A stretch of DNA of 64,000 nucleotides, from the NCBI RefSeq assembly GCF_003033925.1, contig NZ_CP028365.1, forward strand, positions 682,001-746,000, in the 5' to 3' direction. This document shows, in pieces, positions 45,230-55,011 of the stretch. The notes under the pieces are model-generated. The model worked only from the letters and a program-made list of their open reading frames with translations. It had not been told where the DNA came from and searched no databases. Made by a program: the position numbers and the translations under genes. The DNA is from Tannerella serpentiformis (GTDB taxonomy: Bacteria > Bacteroidota > Bacteroidia > Bacteroidales > Tannerellaceae). Each line of letters starts with the position of its first letter. The first letter of the stretch is position 1.

Positions 45230-47170
45230 CTAATTCTTGATCAACTTCTCGGTATAGGTCTGTCCGTCTTTGATCACACGCACGAAATACAGCCCTGCCG
45301 GAAGTCCCGCGATCGGAATTTGGAAAGTCGGCTGATTCGTCTTGAACGATCTCAACATCGTCAGCCCATTCCAAAGCTGAATCTCATACGTACTTGTAAC
45401 GCCCTTTGTGGTCAAAGAGCCTTGACCTTGAGGAGGCAGAATTCCATCGCCCCCTTCCGTCAGTTTGAGTGTCACAACATCCGTGGCGGGGTTGGGGGAG
45501 AGAGAAGTATTTTGAATTCTTGATTGTTCCACTAAATCTGTGGTATCCCCCCGTACCACAACGATTCCTCTTTCTCGCCCATATAAAAAATCGACCTGCA
45601 CCGCTTGTTATAACAAATATTCGGTTAGTACCTTGGCCGCTTTCAATTCGACCACCTCCAACTGCCCATGTTACATCATCACTGTTTGGATCGTTTTCTA
45701 TTGAGAAAACGTATGTGGAATTTGGCTCAAATTGAGAGCCTTCTCTCATCCCTTCAATATAATCAACTCGGGATGGTATCCCTACCCAAACGCGATATGT
45801 AATGGTAGATGATGCAATCCTTGCTCGAACCATACATTCCCCTGAACCATTTTTCCTAAACACAGCAGTTCTCGTTCCTTGTTCCGAAATCAATTGCAAG
45901 TTACCATTACTCGTACTCCATTGTACCGAAACTCCAGACGGAAGATTTTGGATGGTGTACGTCTCCTGATTGCAAACTACGGTGGAGCCGGAAATGGAGG
46001 GAGAAGCATTTATGACACCAATTCCATTCCATGTTTGAGGATTTATATTTGCCGGATCAAGCCAGTCTCTTAGACGACGCTTACGGCTATTTGAAGTAGG
46101 ATCTCCATTCCATGAAAAGCTGAATTTTCCATATACAGATATGTCTCGGTCCGGAGCGTCACAATCTCCCTCATCAATTCCATATAACTGTCCGATAATA
46201 TGACGATTGTTATTAATCAAGGGTGAGCCAGAGGAGCCTCCCTCCGTAACACTGTATCCATTAGGAGTTGCATCCCAATAAAAACTCCAATACATAGATT
46301 TTCCATTCCATCCGTTATTTGGAGTATGATTTAATGTTGCGATTTTTTTACATCTCCACTTGGATGATGAATACCTACTCCTCCTGTGCCGGAATTTCCA
46401 GATCGATCCCATCCTAAGTAGCATGGATTAAATCCTATTAAATTGCATGGATCTTGTTTTAATTTAAGCAATGCAAAGTCGGTATCTCCATTGGCTATGA
46501 CTTCTGCTCCAATTGTTGCTCGCCTTATTGGTTCACTTCTCTTTTTTTCTTTGTTCTCGTAATCGGGATGTTCATATCCCCAATAAAACACCCAATCGGG
46601 AAAGGTTGCTTCTCCTTTCGGCGTCAAACAGAAGGGTTTCGTTTGGAGCTTCTAAACAGTGATTTGCCGTTAACACGTATGGCGTATTGTTATTCAAAGT
46701 ATTGTTGATCAATGCGCAAGAACACCAATGGGAGCCGTATTCTGATTTAACCAAGATTCTGGCGACTGCATCTTTCTCACGTTTCCAATTCTGCCCTTCC
46801 GAACAATTTACATCTACTTGACATTTTCCGGAAGTACCGTATCCTCCAGGAGCTTTAGATCGAGTAATATCAGTATTAATATAAGGATTGTCTATAAATC
46901 TATATCCATAATCAATTCGACAAATAGAGATAATGGCATTATCACGTACCGTAGCAGGCTGATAATATTCGAACGCGACCGTTTCTCCGTAAATTAACCC
47001 CGTAGCGAAAGCATACGGAATATTACTCGATTCGTATACTGGCAGATATTCGGAAGTTATTGCTCCAATATACTGTTTGGTTTCTTCGCTGTATACATAG
47101 AATTTCGCACCTTTAGGCAAACGAAATACATCATATGAGGCATTTGTAGATAAGGCTCCTGGCAATCGAA
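45230..47170 (-). pseudogene. T9SS-exported trypsin-like serine protease, C-terminal part, frameshifted
   Basis: Four frame segments join into one protease. Segment one (to about 46620) has VLTANHC (catalytic His). Segment two (to about 46350) has NGDTDFALLKL (Asp). Segment three has GYSVTEGGSSGSPLINNNRH (Ser) and Ig-like domains. Segment four (45230-45590) is a T9SS sorting domain with LSPNPATDVVTLKL, LPAGLYFVRVIKDGQ and the end EKLIKN. One frameshift lies at a run of seven A (about 46350) where eight would restore the frame. The end KLIKN recalls the KLIKK proteases of Tannerella. The missing N-terminus is at 51829-52134, across an insertion. Confidence 0.82.
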
Positions 47171-47362
47171 CCTATAAGAAAGGCATCCTCGCATGGTACG
47201 ACTGTCATCTATCAACGGGAAAAAGTTGAAGGCATTAATAACAAGATTAAAGTAATGAAAAGAAATGCTTATGGATTTAGGGATGAGAGATATTTTACTC
47301 TACGACTCTATGCACTACACGACTGCCGTATCACTCGAAATGTCGGATGAATCAAAAATTTA
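47171..47362 (+). pseudogene. ISL3-family transposase, C-terminal remnant
   Basis: The plus strand encodes KGILAWYDCHLSTG, then after one extra A, VEGINNKIKVMKRNAYGFRD and ERYFTLRLYALHDCRITRNV to TGA 47348-47350. This is the C-terminus of an ISL3 transposase. Its other part lies 3.4 kb downstream (50783-51828), so the halves are in reversed order. The break abuts the serine protease gene. Confidence 0.8.
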
Positions 47363-47594
47363 GGCTCTATAACGAATCGTGTGGGCAATCATAGAGAACT
47401 CAGATGAAAGTATTATCTTTATATTATGAATATTACCGAGATATTCGCACAGGCTTTAGGCCTACCAGAATCAACTTGTTAAAAGGAGGGTAGGGAGATT
47501 CGTAAATACAGAAAACTTTAAGTATATAGTCTATTTCATAACAGGGGAGCTTAAACAGGGTTGCCCACACGATTCGTTATAGAGCCAAAATTTA
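47355..47594. mobile_element. 224-bp ISL3-type MITE with 26-bp inverted ends and 8-bp target duplication
   Basis: The ends 47363-47388 (starting GGCTCTATAACGAATCGTGT) and 47561-47586 are perfect 26-bp inverted repeats. AAAATTTA flanks the element on both sides (47355-47362, 47587-47594), the 8-bp duplication typical of ISL3. Inside, ATG 47426 opens MNITEIFAQALGLPESTC then TAA, the very start of an ISL3-type transposase. The element is thus an internally deleted derivative that keeps both ends. It landed right after the stop codon of another ISL3 transposase remnant. Confidence 0.88.
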
Positions 47595-47723
47595 TCAATG
47601 GAAATTCTGGGAACAAAAGAAAGAAAAATAAAATAAAAAGAGAAGGCCTGCATACTTTTTTAGGATATCACCCACTGCCCACCTGTTTATCTCTATCCGA
47701 GCATCCTTTATATTGAACTTACG

Positions 47724-47845
47724 GTTCGCACCAATGGTGCGAAGCCTCCGCGCGTCATGTGTTAAGCCTCCGCACGTCATGTGTTAAGCCTCCGCACGTC
47801 ATGTGTTAAGCCTCCGCACATCATGTGTTAAGCCTCCGCACATTA
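47724..47845. repeat. Five 22-bp direct repeats after a hairpin
   Basis: AAGCCTCCGCACGTCATGTG-type units start at 47742, 47764, 47786, 47808 and 47830. They are preceded by the perfect hairpin TTCGCACC/GGTGCGAA (47724-47742). The array lies downstream of the pectate lyase stop. The flanks 47595-47723 and 47846-48043 hold no gene. Confidence 0.85.
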
Positions 47846-48043
47846 GTAAAAGATGGTAAGAGTGAATTGATATTGTCATTAGATGACCATATCATAAGCA
47901 CCCCCAAACAACTAATACTATAAATTACTAAACACCCAAGACTACAAGATTGAGGCAAAACAAACGTAAGACGTAAGACTTCGCCTCACAACATCTCGTC
48001 TAAGTAGACTCTTCAAGCTACAAACACATAGCCCTTTACCGTA

Positions 48044-49678
48044 TTACTTACCTGAATAAGCATCGATAAGTGCTTCCAATGCTGGTATAGGAGTAGAATT
48101 CGTATCTTCGACGGTATTGTTAAATTTAAATTGCAAAGAACCATGATTCAAACGTCCTGCGCCGTAGAATCCCGTGACCTGAGAAGGAACAAGAGCGGTT
48201 GCATCTGGGGTATAGGAATACATTAGTGCAGCATCTGTATCAAAGTTGTTATAGATATTTCCACCATTAAGCGTTTTAACAGAAGCTGGCACCTTTTCGT
48301 TACGTGAAATAGCATGATAAAAATCAAAGCTACTGTTATTATCTGCATAACTAATTGGGGTATAAGTACTCTCCGCTCCCTTTTCTGTAAATAAGCTTCC
48401 ATACTCTTTCACCATACCTCCAGGCTCATCAGAGAATTTGCCAGTACCCTTTGCATCACTTCCCTGCTTTGATATCAAGATAGGATTCTTTGTAGCACGA
48501 AAATAGTTGTTTTCAGAGAAAACACTGCAACCCATCGTTGCACCAATTCCGTATTTTGCACATCCATCATAGTAGTTATTCCATAAATGAACGCTCATTG
48601 TACGAACTCGTGCTTGACGAGAGTCACTATGATCAAACCAGTTGTGGTGATAAGTGATATAATTTGGACCTGTTTCTTTCTTCATACCACACATACTCGT
48701 CTTTCCTGTGTCCCAGAAATGACAATTATCTATTGTGACAAACTTTGAATCAGTCTTCACATCAATAGAACCATCTCCCTTAATATGATCACCACCACTC
48801 GCCTTTCCGTAGAATAAATCCATGTGATGAACCCATATGTTAGAATTATTTGTGTCAAGTGACACGCCATCGTCCATAGCTCGCATGATACCTAAATTGC
48901 GGAATTCAACACTCTTAGCATTCCTTACCAAGAAGCCAAAGCCATAAATACTGGCGTCCTCACCAATTCCTTCTATAGTAATATTCATCTCACTATCTGC
49001 TTGCTTTCCCTTAATCTGTATACCTTCTGTACTGCTTCCGAAGGTATCAGTATCACCATTTCTAAGCAAACCTAAGATTCTAACAGACAATGGTGTGGTG
49101 ATATTGCCTTTCTGATAAGCATTGAGAATAGCCTGAAGACCTATGAACGTAGTCTTACCTAAATGAGCACTGACTGTTTTAGCATTGTCTTTATTTACAT
49201 AAATAACAACAGCACCAGACTTCAACGTACCGTCATCATTATAGGCACCTACACCCGAATAATTCTTATGAGCAAAGCCCTCTCGCACATAATTCAAGAC
49301 TTTCAGTCCTGTTACCTCACTCGATTGGGTTTCTTTTCCACCCTTCTTAGCTACGATTTTCAGAGAATAAGTGCCAGCTTTTAATCCTGGAATATCAACT
49401 CGTACATAGCCATTATATACGCGTATCAACTCGGAATCAACCTTGCTATAATCAGCATATTGCCTACCTTTCACATAAACATAATAACCATCTGCTTCAT
49501 CTACAGGCTTCCATTTAGCGTAAATTGTCTCTAACCATCCTTTTGACTCAGTAATTATCAGTCCATTTTCTATTGGCTGACTCTCCACAGTTCTTGATGT
49601 ATCAGCAGAAACGCAAGCTAATGTGTTAACCCATAAAAATAAGAATAATAAAATATTATCATACAATCCAATCTTCAT
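48044..49678 (-). CDS. Secreted pectate lyase (polysaccharide lyase family 1 type)
   Basis: The 544-residue protein has an N-terminal signal (about 1-25; LACVSAD could be a lipobox) and a fibronectin III-like domain (about 45-125). A right-handed parallel beta-helix follows with PL1 motifs: WVHHMDLFYGKASGGDHIKG, YITYHHNWFDHSDSRQARVR and the conserved VHLWNNYYDG. It cleaves polygalacturonate by beta-elimination. The gene is much AT-richer than the core genes and is flanked by a wzi-like pseudogene and ISL3 pieces, so it was probably imported, perhaps from Prevotella. It is intact and may be the only functional gene of the insert. Confidence 0.9.
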   Translation of the reverse strand: MKIGLYDNILLFLFLWVNTLACVSADTSRTVESQPIENGLIITESKGWLETIYAKWKPVDEADGYYVYVKGRQYADYSKVDSELIRVYNGYVRVDIPGLKAGTYSLKIVAKKGGKETQSSEVTGLKVLNYVREGFAHKNYSGVGAYNDDGTLKSGAVVIYVNKDNAKTVSAHLGKTTFIGLQAILNAYQKGNITTPLSVRILGLLRNGDTDTFGSSTEGIQIKGKQADSEMNITIEGIGEDASIYGFGFLVRNAKSVEFRNLGIMRAMDDGVSLDTNNSNIWVHHMDLFYGKASGGDHIKGDGSIDVKTDSKFVTIDNCHFWDTGKTSMCGMKKETGPNYITYHHNWFDHSDSRQARVRTMSVHLWNNYYDGCAKYGIGATMGCSVFSENNYFRATKNPILISKQGSDAKGTGKFSDEPGGMVKEYGSLFTEKGAESTYTPISYADNNSSFDFYHAISRNEKVPASVKTLNGGNIYNNFDTDAALMYSYTPDATALVPSQVTGFYGAGRLNHGSLQFKFNNTVEDTNSTPIPALEALIDAYSGK

Positions 49679-49931
49679 AAATCTCTTTTTTTAACTTATG
49701 CGTAAATACCTTCCTTCTGTGTAATTAAGTTATATTAACTATAAGCACATTATGAATTATGTGAGAATCAAACTCAATAAATATCTACAGATAATCTATT
49801 AACTAACTTCAATAAACCCATTCTATACATATTCAAATATACAAAGTTTATCGCAAAAACAAACTAAACAAGAATTCATTATAAAACTTTGTTGATCACT
49901 ATTGGATATCTCTATTTGAATTAACTACATT

Positions 49932-50644
49932 CTATAAGATACTAACCATCTCTAATCCCATCTCTAACGACCACGGACAGAACACCTCGTCATTGCCTAC
50001 CTTCAGATAGCCTGCCTTTGAGTGAAAGAGTGCGCGGTCGGTATATTTCGACTGCTTAGCGGTGAAGTTATGTTGCCAATTTTGGTCGGTCATCATTCCG
50101 TAGGCGATGTGTCCTTTGAGGTGTAACCAGCCATTCGCAAAGGGTAGTGTCCAATAGTCTGACAATGCCAAACGCACCTGTGGGACTGGGCGGGCATTGA
50201 TTCCCAACGTTTGCGAGCCCGAACTCAGTTCATTATTCTTAAGTTCCATCGGCTCTTCCTTCGCTCCAATGGTCAGTGTTCCGTGCCACCATCGTCCCTC
50301 GACGTATGCTTGCTGAAAATAGTCTTACTCGTATAGTTGATAGGCCGTACAACGTCTAAGCCATAGCCTAAGCCGAATTTCCGCCCCTCATCCGTCTGCA
50401 AAGGTCGCTCAATACCGCCCCGCACATAGCCGTTCGCCGTCTCCAGCGAACTCAGTCCGTATTTATTGGCATTGAGCCAGAGGGGTGTTCGTCCTTTGGC
50501 AAGGCTCCCCCTGCATCTCTACCTTATATTCTAAGCCCTTTAATGGCTGCAACCTTGACGTGTCACGTCGTACTGACTCTTGATACTGAGCCTGCATTGT
50601 CGATGCTATCAACACGCCTACCAAGGTTGAAAGTAACTTCTCAT
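49932..50644 (-). pseudogene. Capsule assembly Wzi-like protein, degraded
   Basis: Joining frames gives KLLSTLVGVLIASTMQAQYQ (signal peptide), PLWLNANKYGLSSLETANGY, GRKFGLGYGLDVVRPINYTS, and in the clear 105-residue frame GINARPVPQVRLALSDYWTL and WLHLKGHIAYGMMTDQNWQH. This is the N-terminal third of a Bacteroidetes Wzi-type outer-membrane barrel that tethers capsule. Frame breaks lie at the start codon, near 50510 and near 50310, and the barrel is cut off after about 230 residues. A TATCTTTG promoter box remains at 50676-50669. Confidence 0.75.
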
Positions 50645-50782
50645 TATTATAAAAGTTAATATCAGTTGCAAAGATAATAAAAAAGAATTCTTCCGAAATA
50701 TAAAGTGATAAATATCATAAAATAAAAAAAGAAACCGCTGTAAATATTGTATATTTGAATAAACACAAACAAATGCACAAAG

Positions 50783-51828
50783 ATGAACAGCTGTTTCCTA
50801 TATCATGCTTGGGGTCTTTATACCCACGAATGCACTTGTGAAGAATACAAAGGTAATAGAATTATTTTGCATGTGCAAACAAAAGAGCGAGTAAGATGTT
50901 GTCTTTCTTGTGGATCCAGCTCTATTGTGAAGAATGGGTATTGCCTGCGGGACTTCGTCGGACTTCCCATAGGTGGCAAGCGAGTAACCATACGCATGAA
51001 AGCGCAACGCTATAAATGTAAGGAATGTGATTTCTACCAACAGGAGAAAATTCCTTTTGCCACTGGCAGTTGCAGCTATACTCACCGCTTCGCCAAGTAT
51101 GTAGTAGATTTACTTCGTGGTATGACGCTTCAGGATGTATCGAATCATCTGGGCGTGTCATGGGATACTGTAAAGGAAATACACTCCTCTTACCTTAAGC
51201 GTCATTATAGCCCTCCATCTTTAGATGGTGTAGAGAATATTGGTATAGATGAGTTTGCTGTTAGGAAAGGACATGTATATAAGACAATCGTTGTGGATTT
51301 GGACACTGGCAGGGTAATCTATGTTGGTGCTGGCAAGGGTACGGATGCCCTAGCTGGATTCTGGCGAAAAGTCAGGCGTAAGAACCTAAAGATAAAACAT
51401 GTGGCAACAGATCTGTCTGCAGCTTTCATAGCCTCTGTTATGGAGAATTGTCCCGATGCGATACACGTGTTTGATCATTTTCATGTGGTGAAGTTAATGA
51501 ACGAGAAACTTGACGACATCAGACGTAAAGTTTATAGCATGGAGAAAGATACGAATAAGCGTAAAGTACTCAAGGGGACAAGGTATCTGCTACTCGGAAA
51601 TGGTGCTGACATCTTTGATAAACAACACAGAACAAGGCTTGAGAATGCTTTAGCTATGAACGAGCCATTGTCAAAAGCATACTATCTTAAGGAACAACTC
51701 CGTCAGATATAGTCGCAACCTATGAAAGCTATGGCAGAAGAAGTGATTGATGACTGGGTAAGGCAGGCTGAACAAAGCAAGATAGCCCAACTACAGAAAA
51801 TGGCTGTTGCCATGAGAACTTTTAAGCG
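50783..51828 (+). pseudogene. ISL3-family transposase, N-terminal part with in-frame TAG
   Basis: The 309-residue frame has the N-terminal zinc-binding motif (CCLSCGSSSIVKNGY) and the DDE domain: NIGIDEFAVRKGHVYKTIVV, HVATDLSAAFIASVMENCPD, FDHFHVVKLMNEKLDDIRRK. TAG follows LREQLRQI, where relatives have Trp. The same frame then runs on as SQPMKAMAEEVIDDWVRQAE to MRTFKRH, where it meets the protease gene. The C-terminal remainder is at 47171-47362. Confidence 0.85.
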
Positions 51829-52134
51829 CCACAGTTTGCTTCCATCTTTCAAGTCGAACCATCTCCCGGAATTGGTTAAGGTATAATGGACTTTTACCGG
51901 ATAAGCAAACCGTAATGGGCCGCCTCGTTTACCATCGTTAGCTCTATCCTCCATCTCTATAGTCTTCATATCTGGAGAGGGAAGAGATTGTTCTGAGGTA
52001 TTCAAGTTCACCCCCTTCAGTGACGACATATACAAATCAAAGATAGGGGGAGCTTCTTCTGTCGTAATTTGTGCATCCAAAAATTGGGCGAAAAGCATAC
52101 AACTCAGCCCAATTAAAAAGGCAATCTTTCTCAT
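51829..52134 (-). pseudogene. T9SS serine protease, N-terminal part
   Basis: The sequence begins with a signal peptide (MRKIAFLIGLSCMLFAQFLD, then AQ) and a propeptide-like region, and continues to RWFDLKDGSKLW. Here ISL3 DNA begins. The sequence resumes at about 47170 with RLPGALSTNASYDVFRLPKG, giving a natural DGSKLW-RLPGALS junction as in related proteases (WRLxI...S). The ATG overlaps the stop of the lipoprotein gene by four bases, so protease and lipoprotein formed an operon. Confidence 0.85.
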
Positions 52135-53666
52135 GACTTCAAGTATGTATAAAGTAGATAATCGCGACTATTATTGTAATAGAATTTCAGCTCACCGCCT
52201 ACCCAATTATAGTATTCGATTGAGCGAATAATGCTGTAAAACATTGCGGCGTCGCCTATCTTTTCGCTATTGGCCTTCGTTTCTACGTGAAAATAAGGGG
52301 GTACGATAAGATCGACCCTCAGCGCGTTTTCCACTGCCCTTCCGCAGGCGTCCGTTTCAGAGGTGAAGTTGAGCTGATAGCCATCGGCAGGCGCGATCGG
52401 ACGCAGGACGCCAGTTTTTACATTTACCGTGCCCGCCAAACACCAGCGACTACCCGTCAATTGGTCTGGAACAGAGCGTTTGTAGAGCAGATATTGCCGA
52501 TTGTTATCGAAGAAGAACTTCAGCTCGTCACCCTTCCATGTGTAAGACTCGAGCCGCTTAATTATGCTATAAAAAAGTGCTGCGTCTCCGTTGTGATTGT
52601 CTCCCACTTTCGTCACCCGGCTGATAAACGGTGGATGCTCGAGATCTATGTGCGTACGATTGAATACCGAATGCCCATTTCCCTTTGTTGGGGATGTGAA
52701 ACGAATCCAATAGCCACCCTCAGGCGCAAGTGAGCGCACGACACCCGTCGCGGAGTTCACAATTCCGACCGGAATCCACCGGCTATCCGTCAATTGGGGT
52801 GGCGCCTCGAAACGCATGAAATATCGACCAGCATCGTAATATATGCGCAACTGTCCGCGGACAATTTCCCAACGTACGGTGCCGAGTAACGCCTTGCGAT
52901 AGTGTCGATCGGCTGCCTGCTCTCCTTTATTCGGTCCGATCAAGTCAGAAATCTGCATTCGATGGTCTTTTTCGCCGCAAATCGCATCAAAAACATTTGC
53001 CGAAGTGCGTCCGGAAAGGGTTCCATCCCCACGGAAGGTCAGTGTATAGCACGACCCGCAACTTTTGCTATCGACGGCCGTTACGCTGCCATCCGAGACG
53101 CGAACAAAGCCCGTCAAACGCCACATCTTCACCAGCTCGTCGGGCTTTTTGCCTGGGGAGAGATCTCCATTTTCCCCTTCCCGCCACACACGAAAGAGCA
53201 GGTATTCACGACCTTCTTCGAAGTAGATTTTCAGTTGATTAGCGTCCACTTCAAAGTGGGTATTTCTTCTGATTCCATCCAAGAATATGCGATCATCGAA
53301 TAATTCTACGGCATCCGAGTAGATCTGACGAACTCCTTCTGCCTCAATCCGGTTGCCAAGAACCTGAAAAGAACCGGCCATTTCGTATAGAGACGTAAAA
53401 CCGGTGAGGAAGCTATCGCGACGAAACGTCAGCGTGTAGCATCGGCCATAACCTTTTGGCACAGGTTCGCGCACGACACCGTTAGCCACCCGACCAATAC
53501 CTTCCAGCTTCCATGTTTTGTCAAACAGCACAGTGGAGATGCTATCACGCGATGTGGGCGGTACAGGCGTTGGTACTGGAGTCGGAGATTCCGACTCTCG
53601 CTCTTTACTACATCCCGCGACGATTAGACACAACACACCAATCCATATCATGTATTTCGCTTTCAT
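52131..53666 (-). CDS. Four-repeat lipoprotein, candidate inhibitor of the adjacent protease
   Basis: The 511-residue lipoprotein (lipobox IVAGC, Cys19; Pro/Thr linker) carries four repeats of about 110-120 residues. Each starts with a (W/R)xLxGxVxxxxGVVR strand and ends with an (I/L)KFYYxNxRxYLLY strand: FDKTWKLEGIGRVANGVVRE, KMWRLTGFVRVSDGSVTAVD, DSRWIPVGIVNSATGVVRSL, GSRWCLAGTVNVKTGVLRPI. The fold looks META/lipocalin-like. In Tannerella forsythia KLIKK proteases are encoded next to inhibitory lipoproteins (potempins). The four-base overlap with a protease gene ending KLIKN suggests the same relation, by context only. The gene is intact although the protease is destroyed. Confidence 0.7.
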   Translation of the reverse strand: MKAKYMIWIGVLCLIVAGCSKERESESPTPVPTPVPPTSRDSISTVLFDKTWKLEGIGRVANGVVREPVPKGYGRCYTLTFRRDSFLTGFTSLYEMAGSFQVLGNRIEAEGVRQIYSDAVELFDDRIFLDGIRRNTHFEVDANQLKIYFEEGREYLLFRVWREGENGDLSPGKKPDELVKMWRLTGFVRVSDGSVTAVDSKSCGSCYTLTFRGDGTLSGRTSANVFDAICGEKDHRMQISDLIGPNKGEQAADRHYRKALLGTVRWEIVRGQLRIYYDAGRYFMRFEAPPQLTDSRWIPVGIVNSATGVVRSLAPEGGYWIRFTSPTKGNGHSVFNRTHIDLEHPPFISRVTKVGDNHNGDAALFYSIIKRLESYTWKGDELKFFFDNNRQYLLYKRSVPDQLTGSRWCLAGTVNVKTGVLRPIAPADGYQLNFTSETDACGRAVENALRVDLIVPPYFHVETKANSEKIGDAAMFYSIIRSIEYYNWVGGELKFYYNNSRDYLLYTYLKS

Positions 53667-54309
53667 TTCTCGTCATGTTTTGAGTTAATATAGTTCTGCT
53701 TCCGGATCGATTTATCTCACTGCGCCTCCGGGATGCGGATCCTAAGGGCGCCCTGACTGGTCTGGTGGAGTATCCTCTATAGTTTTCATATAAATGGCCT
53801 GTTGAATATTCGACACAAATGTAGCACGTATAGTTGTAATACGAAAGCTATTTCCTGCAATTCTTGATATTTTACTCCAAAAAGATCTCTTTTTTTCTAC
53901 AAATCAAACTTTTTAATCGAAGAAATACTTCGCTTTCCCAAAATTCTCGCTTCTCGTGTCCTATGAAACTTGCAGAGAGGGAAAACTTTCTGATAAGTGA
54001 TCATTCGTCAGGCGCCCGTCAAGTCTGATATGAACGTGGAGGAAATACCCTCCGCCATCGACAGCATTTCGACGAGGAACTGCTATCTGATCATCGAAGG
54101 GTGAGCCTTCGTAGCCATTGCAGGATTTTCGCATGCCTTCAAACTTTTGCTGTGACGTTTGCCGAAGATTTTGGCACCTTTGCGGGCGAGAAATGAGATG
54201 TCTTATGACTACAGCAAAGAGACGAAAGCAGGCGTACCTCGCTCGTTTCCTATTCGTTCCCTTTGGGTGAGTAGAGCAATCAGTATTCACTCATTGACAG
54301 GCTCTTAAA
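53667..54309. other. Gene-free stretch
   Basis: No gene is supported. A 21-codon reading frame MTTAKRRKQAYLARFLFVPF behind a CACCTTTG box (about 54177) is too short to judge. The rest is unstructured. Confidence 0.5.
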
Positions 54310-54622
54310 TCCCAATTCTTTTGTTTTATGGGGAGATGTTCGTACGCTTCAAGAGCCTTAATGCTACCAAGGCTCGGAGATTTTCTGTCATAGGATTTTC
54401 GAACTGAATCTCTTAGCCGACACATCAGCTCCTCAAAGACTCCTTATTGTTTCCATTTTCTAAAAATAGAAGTAGACTGTTTGCTGCGGAGTGAAATTTC
54501 CAGGGAGCATTCGCCATTAGCACCCCAGTTTTTGTTATGTACAGTAGGGTGTTCACGATCCCTCGGAGATATTTTTTTTGCGTTTTTCTCGAGGTTCGAA
54601 TAGATCTTTCATACTTTGTCAC
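54310..54622 (-). pseudogene. IS5-family transposase, N-terminal remnant
   Basis: The minus strand gives MTKYERSIRTSRKTQKKYLR and GIVNTLLYITKTGV. After a frame change it gives VFEELMCRLRDSVRKSYDRK then SPSLGSI, which is the start of an IS5 transposase with its winged-helix and first catalytic region. It stops before the first Asp. The C-terminal remnant at 40117-40560 is on the same strand 14 kb away. Confidence 0.72.
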
Positions 54623-54712
54623 TGTTTATCGGTCAGGCTGGTTGGGTATTCTCTCATCACTTTTATGTTGTCAATCATCGGCTAGCTAATCTAAAAATCA
54701 GACTTTTATATA

Positions 54713-54731
54713 TTTTGATACGGTTGCCCTG
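54713..54731. repeat. TTTTGNTACGGTTGCCCTG word, copy 2 of 3
   Basis: TTTTGATACGGTTGCCCTG. The same word occurs at 39246-39264 and 60591-60610, next to Array 8-type repeat units there but not here. Confidence 0.6.
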
Positions 54732-54771
54732 ATCATCCAATAAACTCAAAAACAGCTTCTAAGATCAAAAG

Positions 54772-54792
54772 CGTATATTTGCGCGTTATACG
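54772..54792 (+). promoter_or_regulatory. Promoter of the defence operon within an inverted repeat
   Basis: TATATTTG (54774-54781) fits TAnnTTTG. CGTATA (54772-54777) and TATACG (54787-54792) are exact inverses overlapping it, an operator-like layout. The region to 55011 holds one 33-codon frame (54812-54913) and then the NTPase start. Confidence 0.45.
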
Positions 54793-54811
54793 ATACCAAA
54801 CAGCTTCTGAT

Positions 54812-54913
54812 ATGGATATGGGAGGCTTGGACAGGGGTAGTATTACCACGATTCAGGTACAGTTGGATAAATTGATTCATAAGAAGTACCATGGAACGAG
54901 ACGAGAAGGATAG
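54812..54913 (+). CDS. Possible 33-residue leader peptide or remnant
   Basis: ATG 54812 opens MDMGGLDRGSITTIQVQLDK, LIHKKYHGTRREG and ends with TAG 54911-54913, shortly after the promoter box. It could be a leader peptide, a truncated regulator, or chance. No family is recognised. Confidence 0.25.
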   Translation: MDMGGLDRGSITTIQVQLDKLIHKKYHGTRREG

Positions 54914-55011
54914 TAACAGGAGGGTGTTTATGACATAGTGACATCATGATTGATTCTGTATGAAATGGATGAGTCTCATGTAAAGTTTTAGCATAATAAG
55001 GAGAAGTAATC

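Noticed and set aside
47363-47586. Inverted repeats as the two ends of the adjacent ISL3 transposase remnant
   Set aside because: The 8-bp duplication flanks this 224-bp unit itself, and the transposase lies outside it, so it is a separate MITE.
51703-51828. Lipoprotein-like gene extending to 51703
   Set aside because: Beyond 51829 the frame is the reverse complement of ISL3 transposase sequence, not protease.
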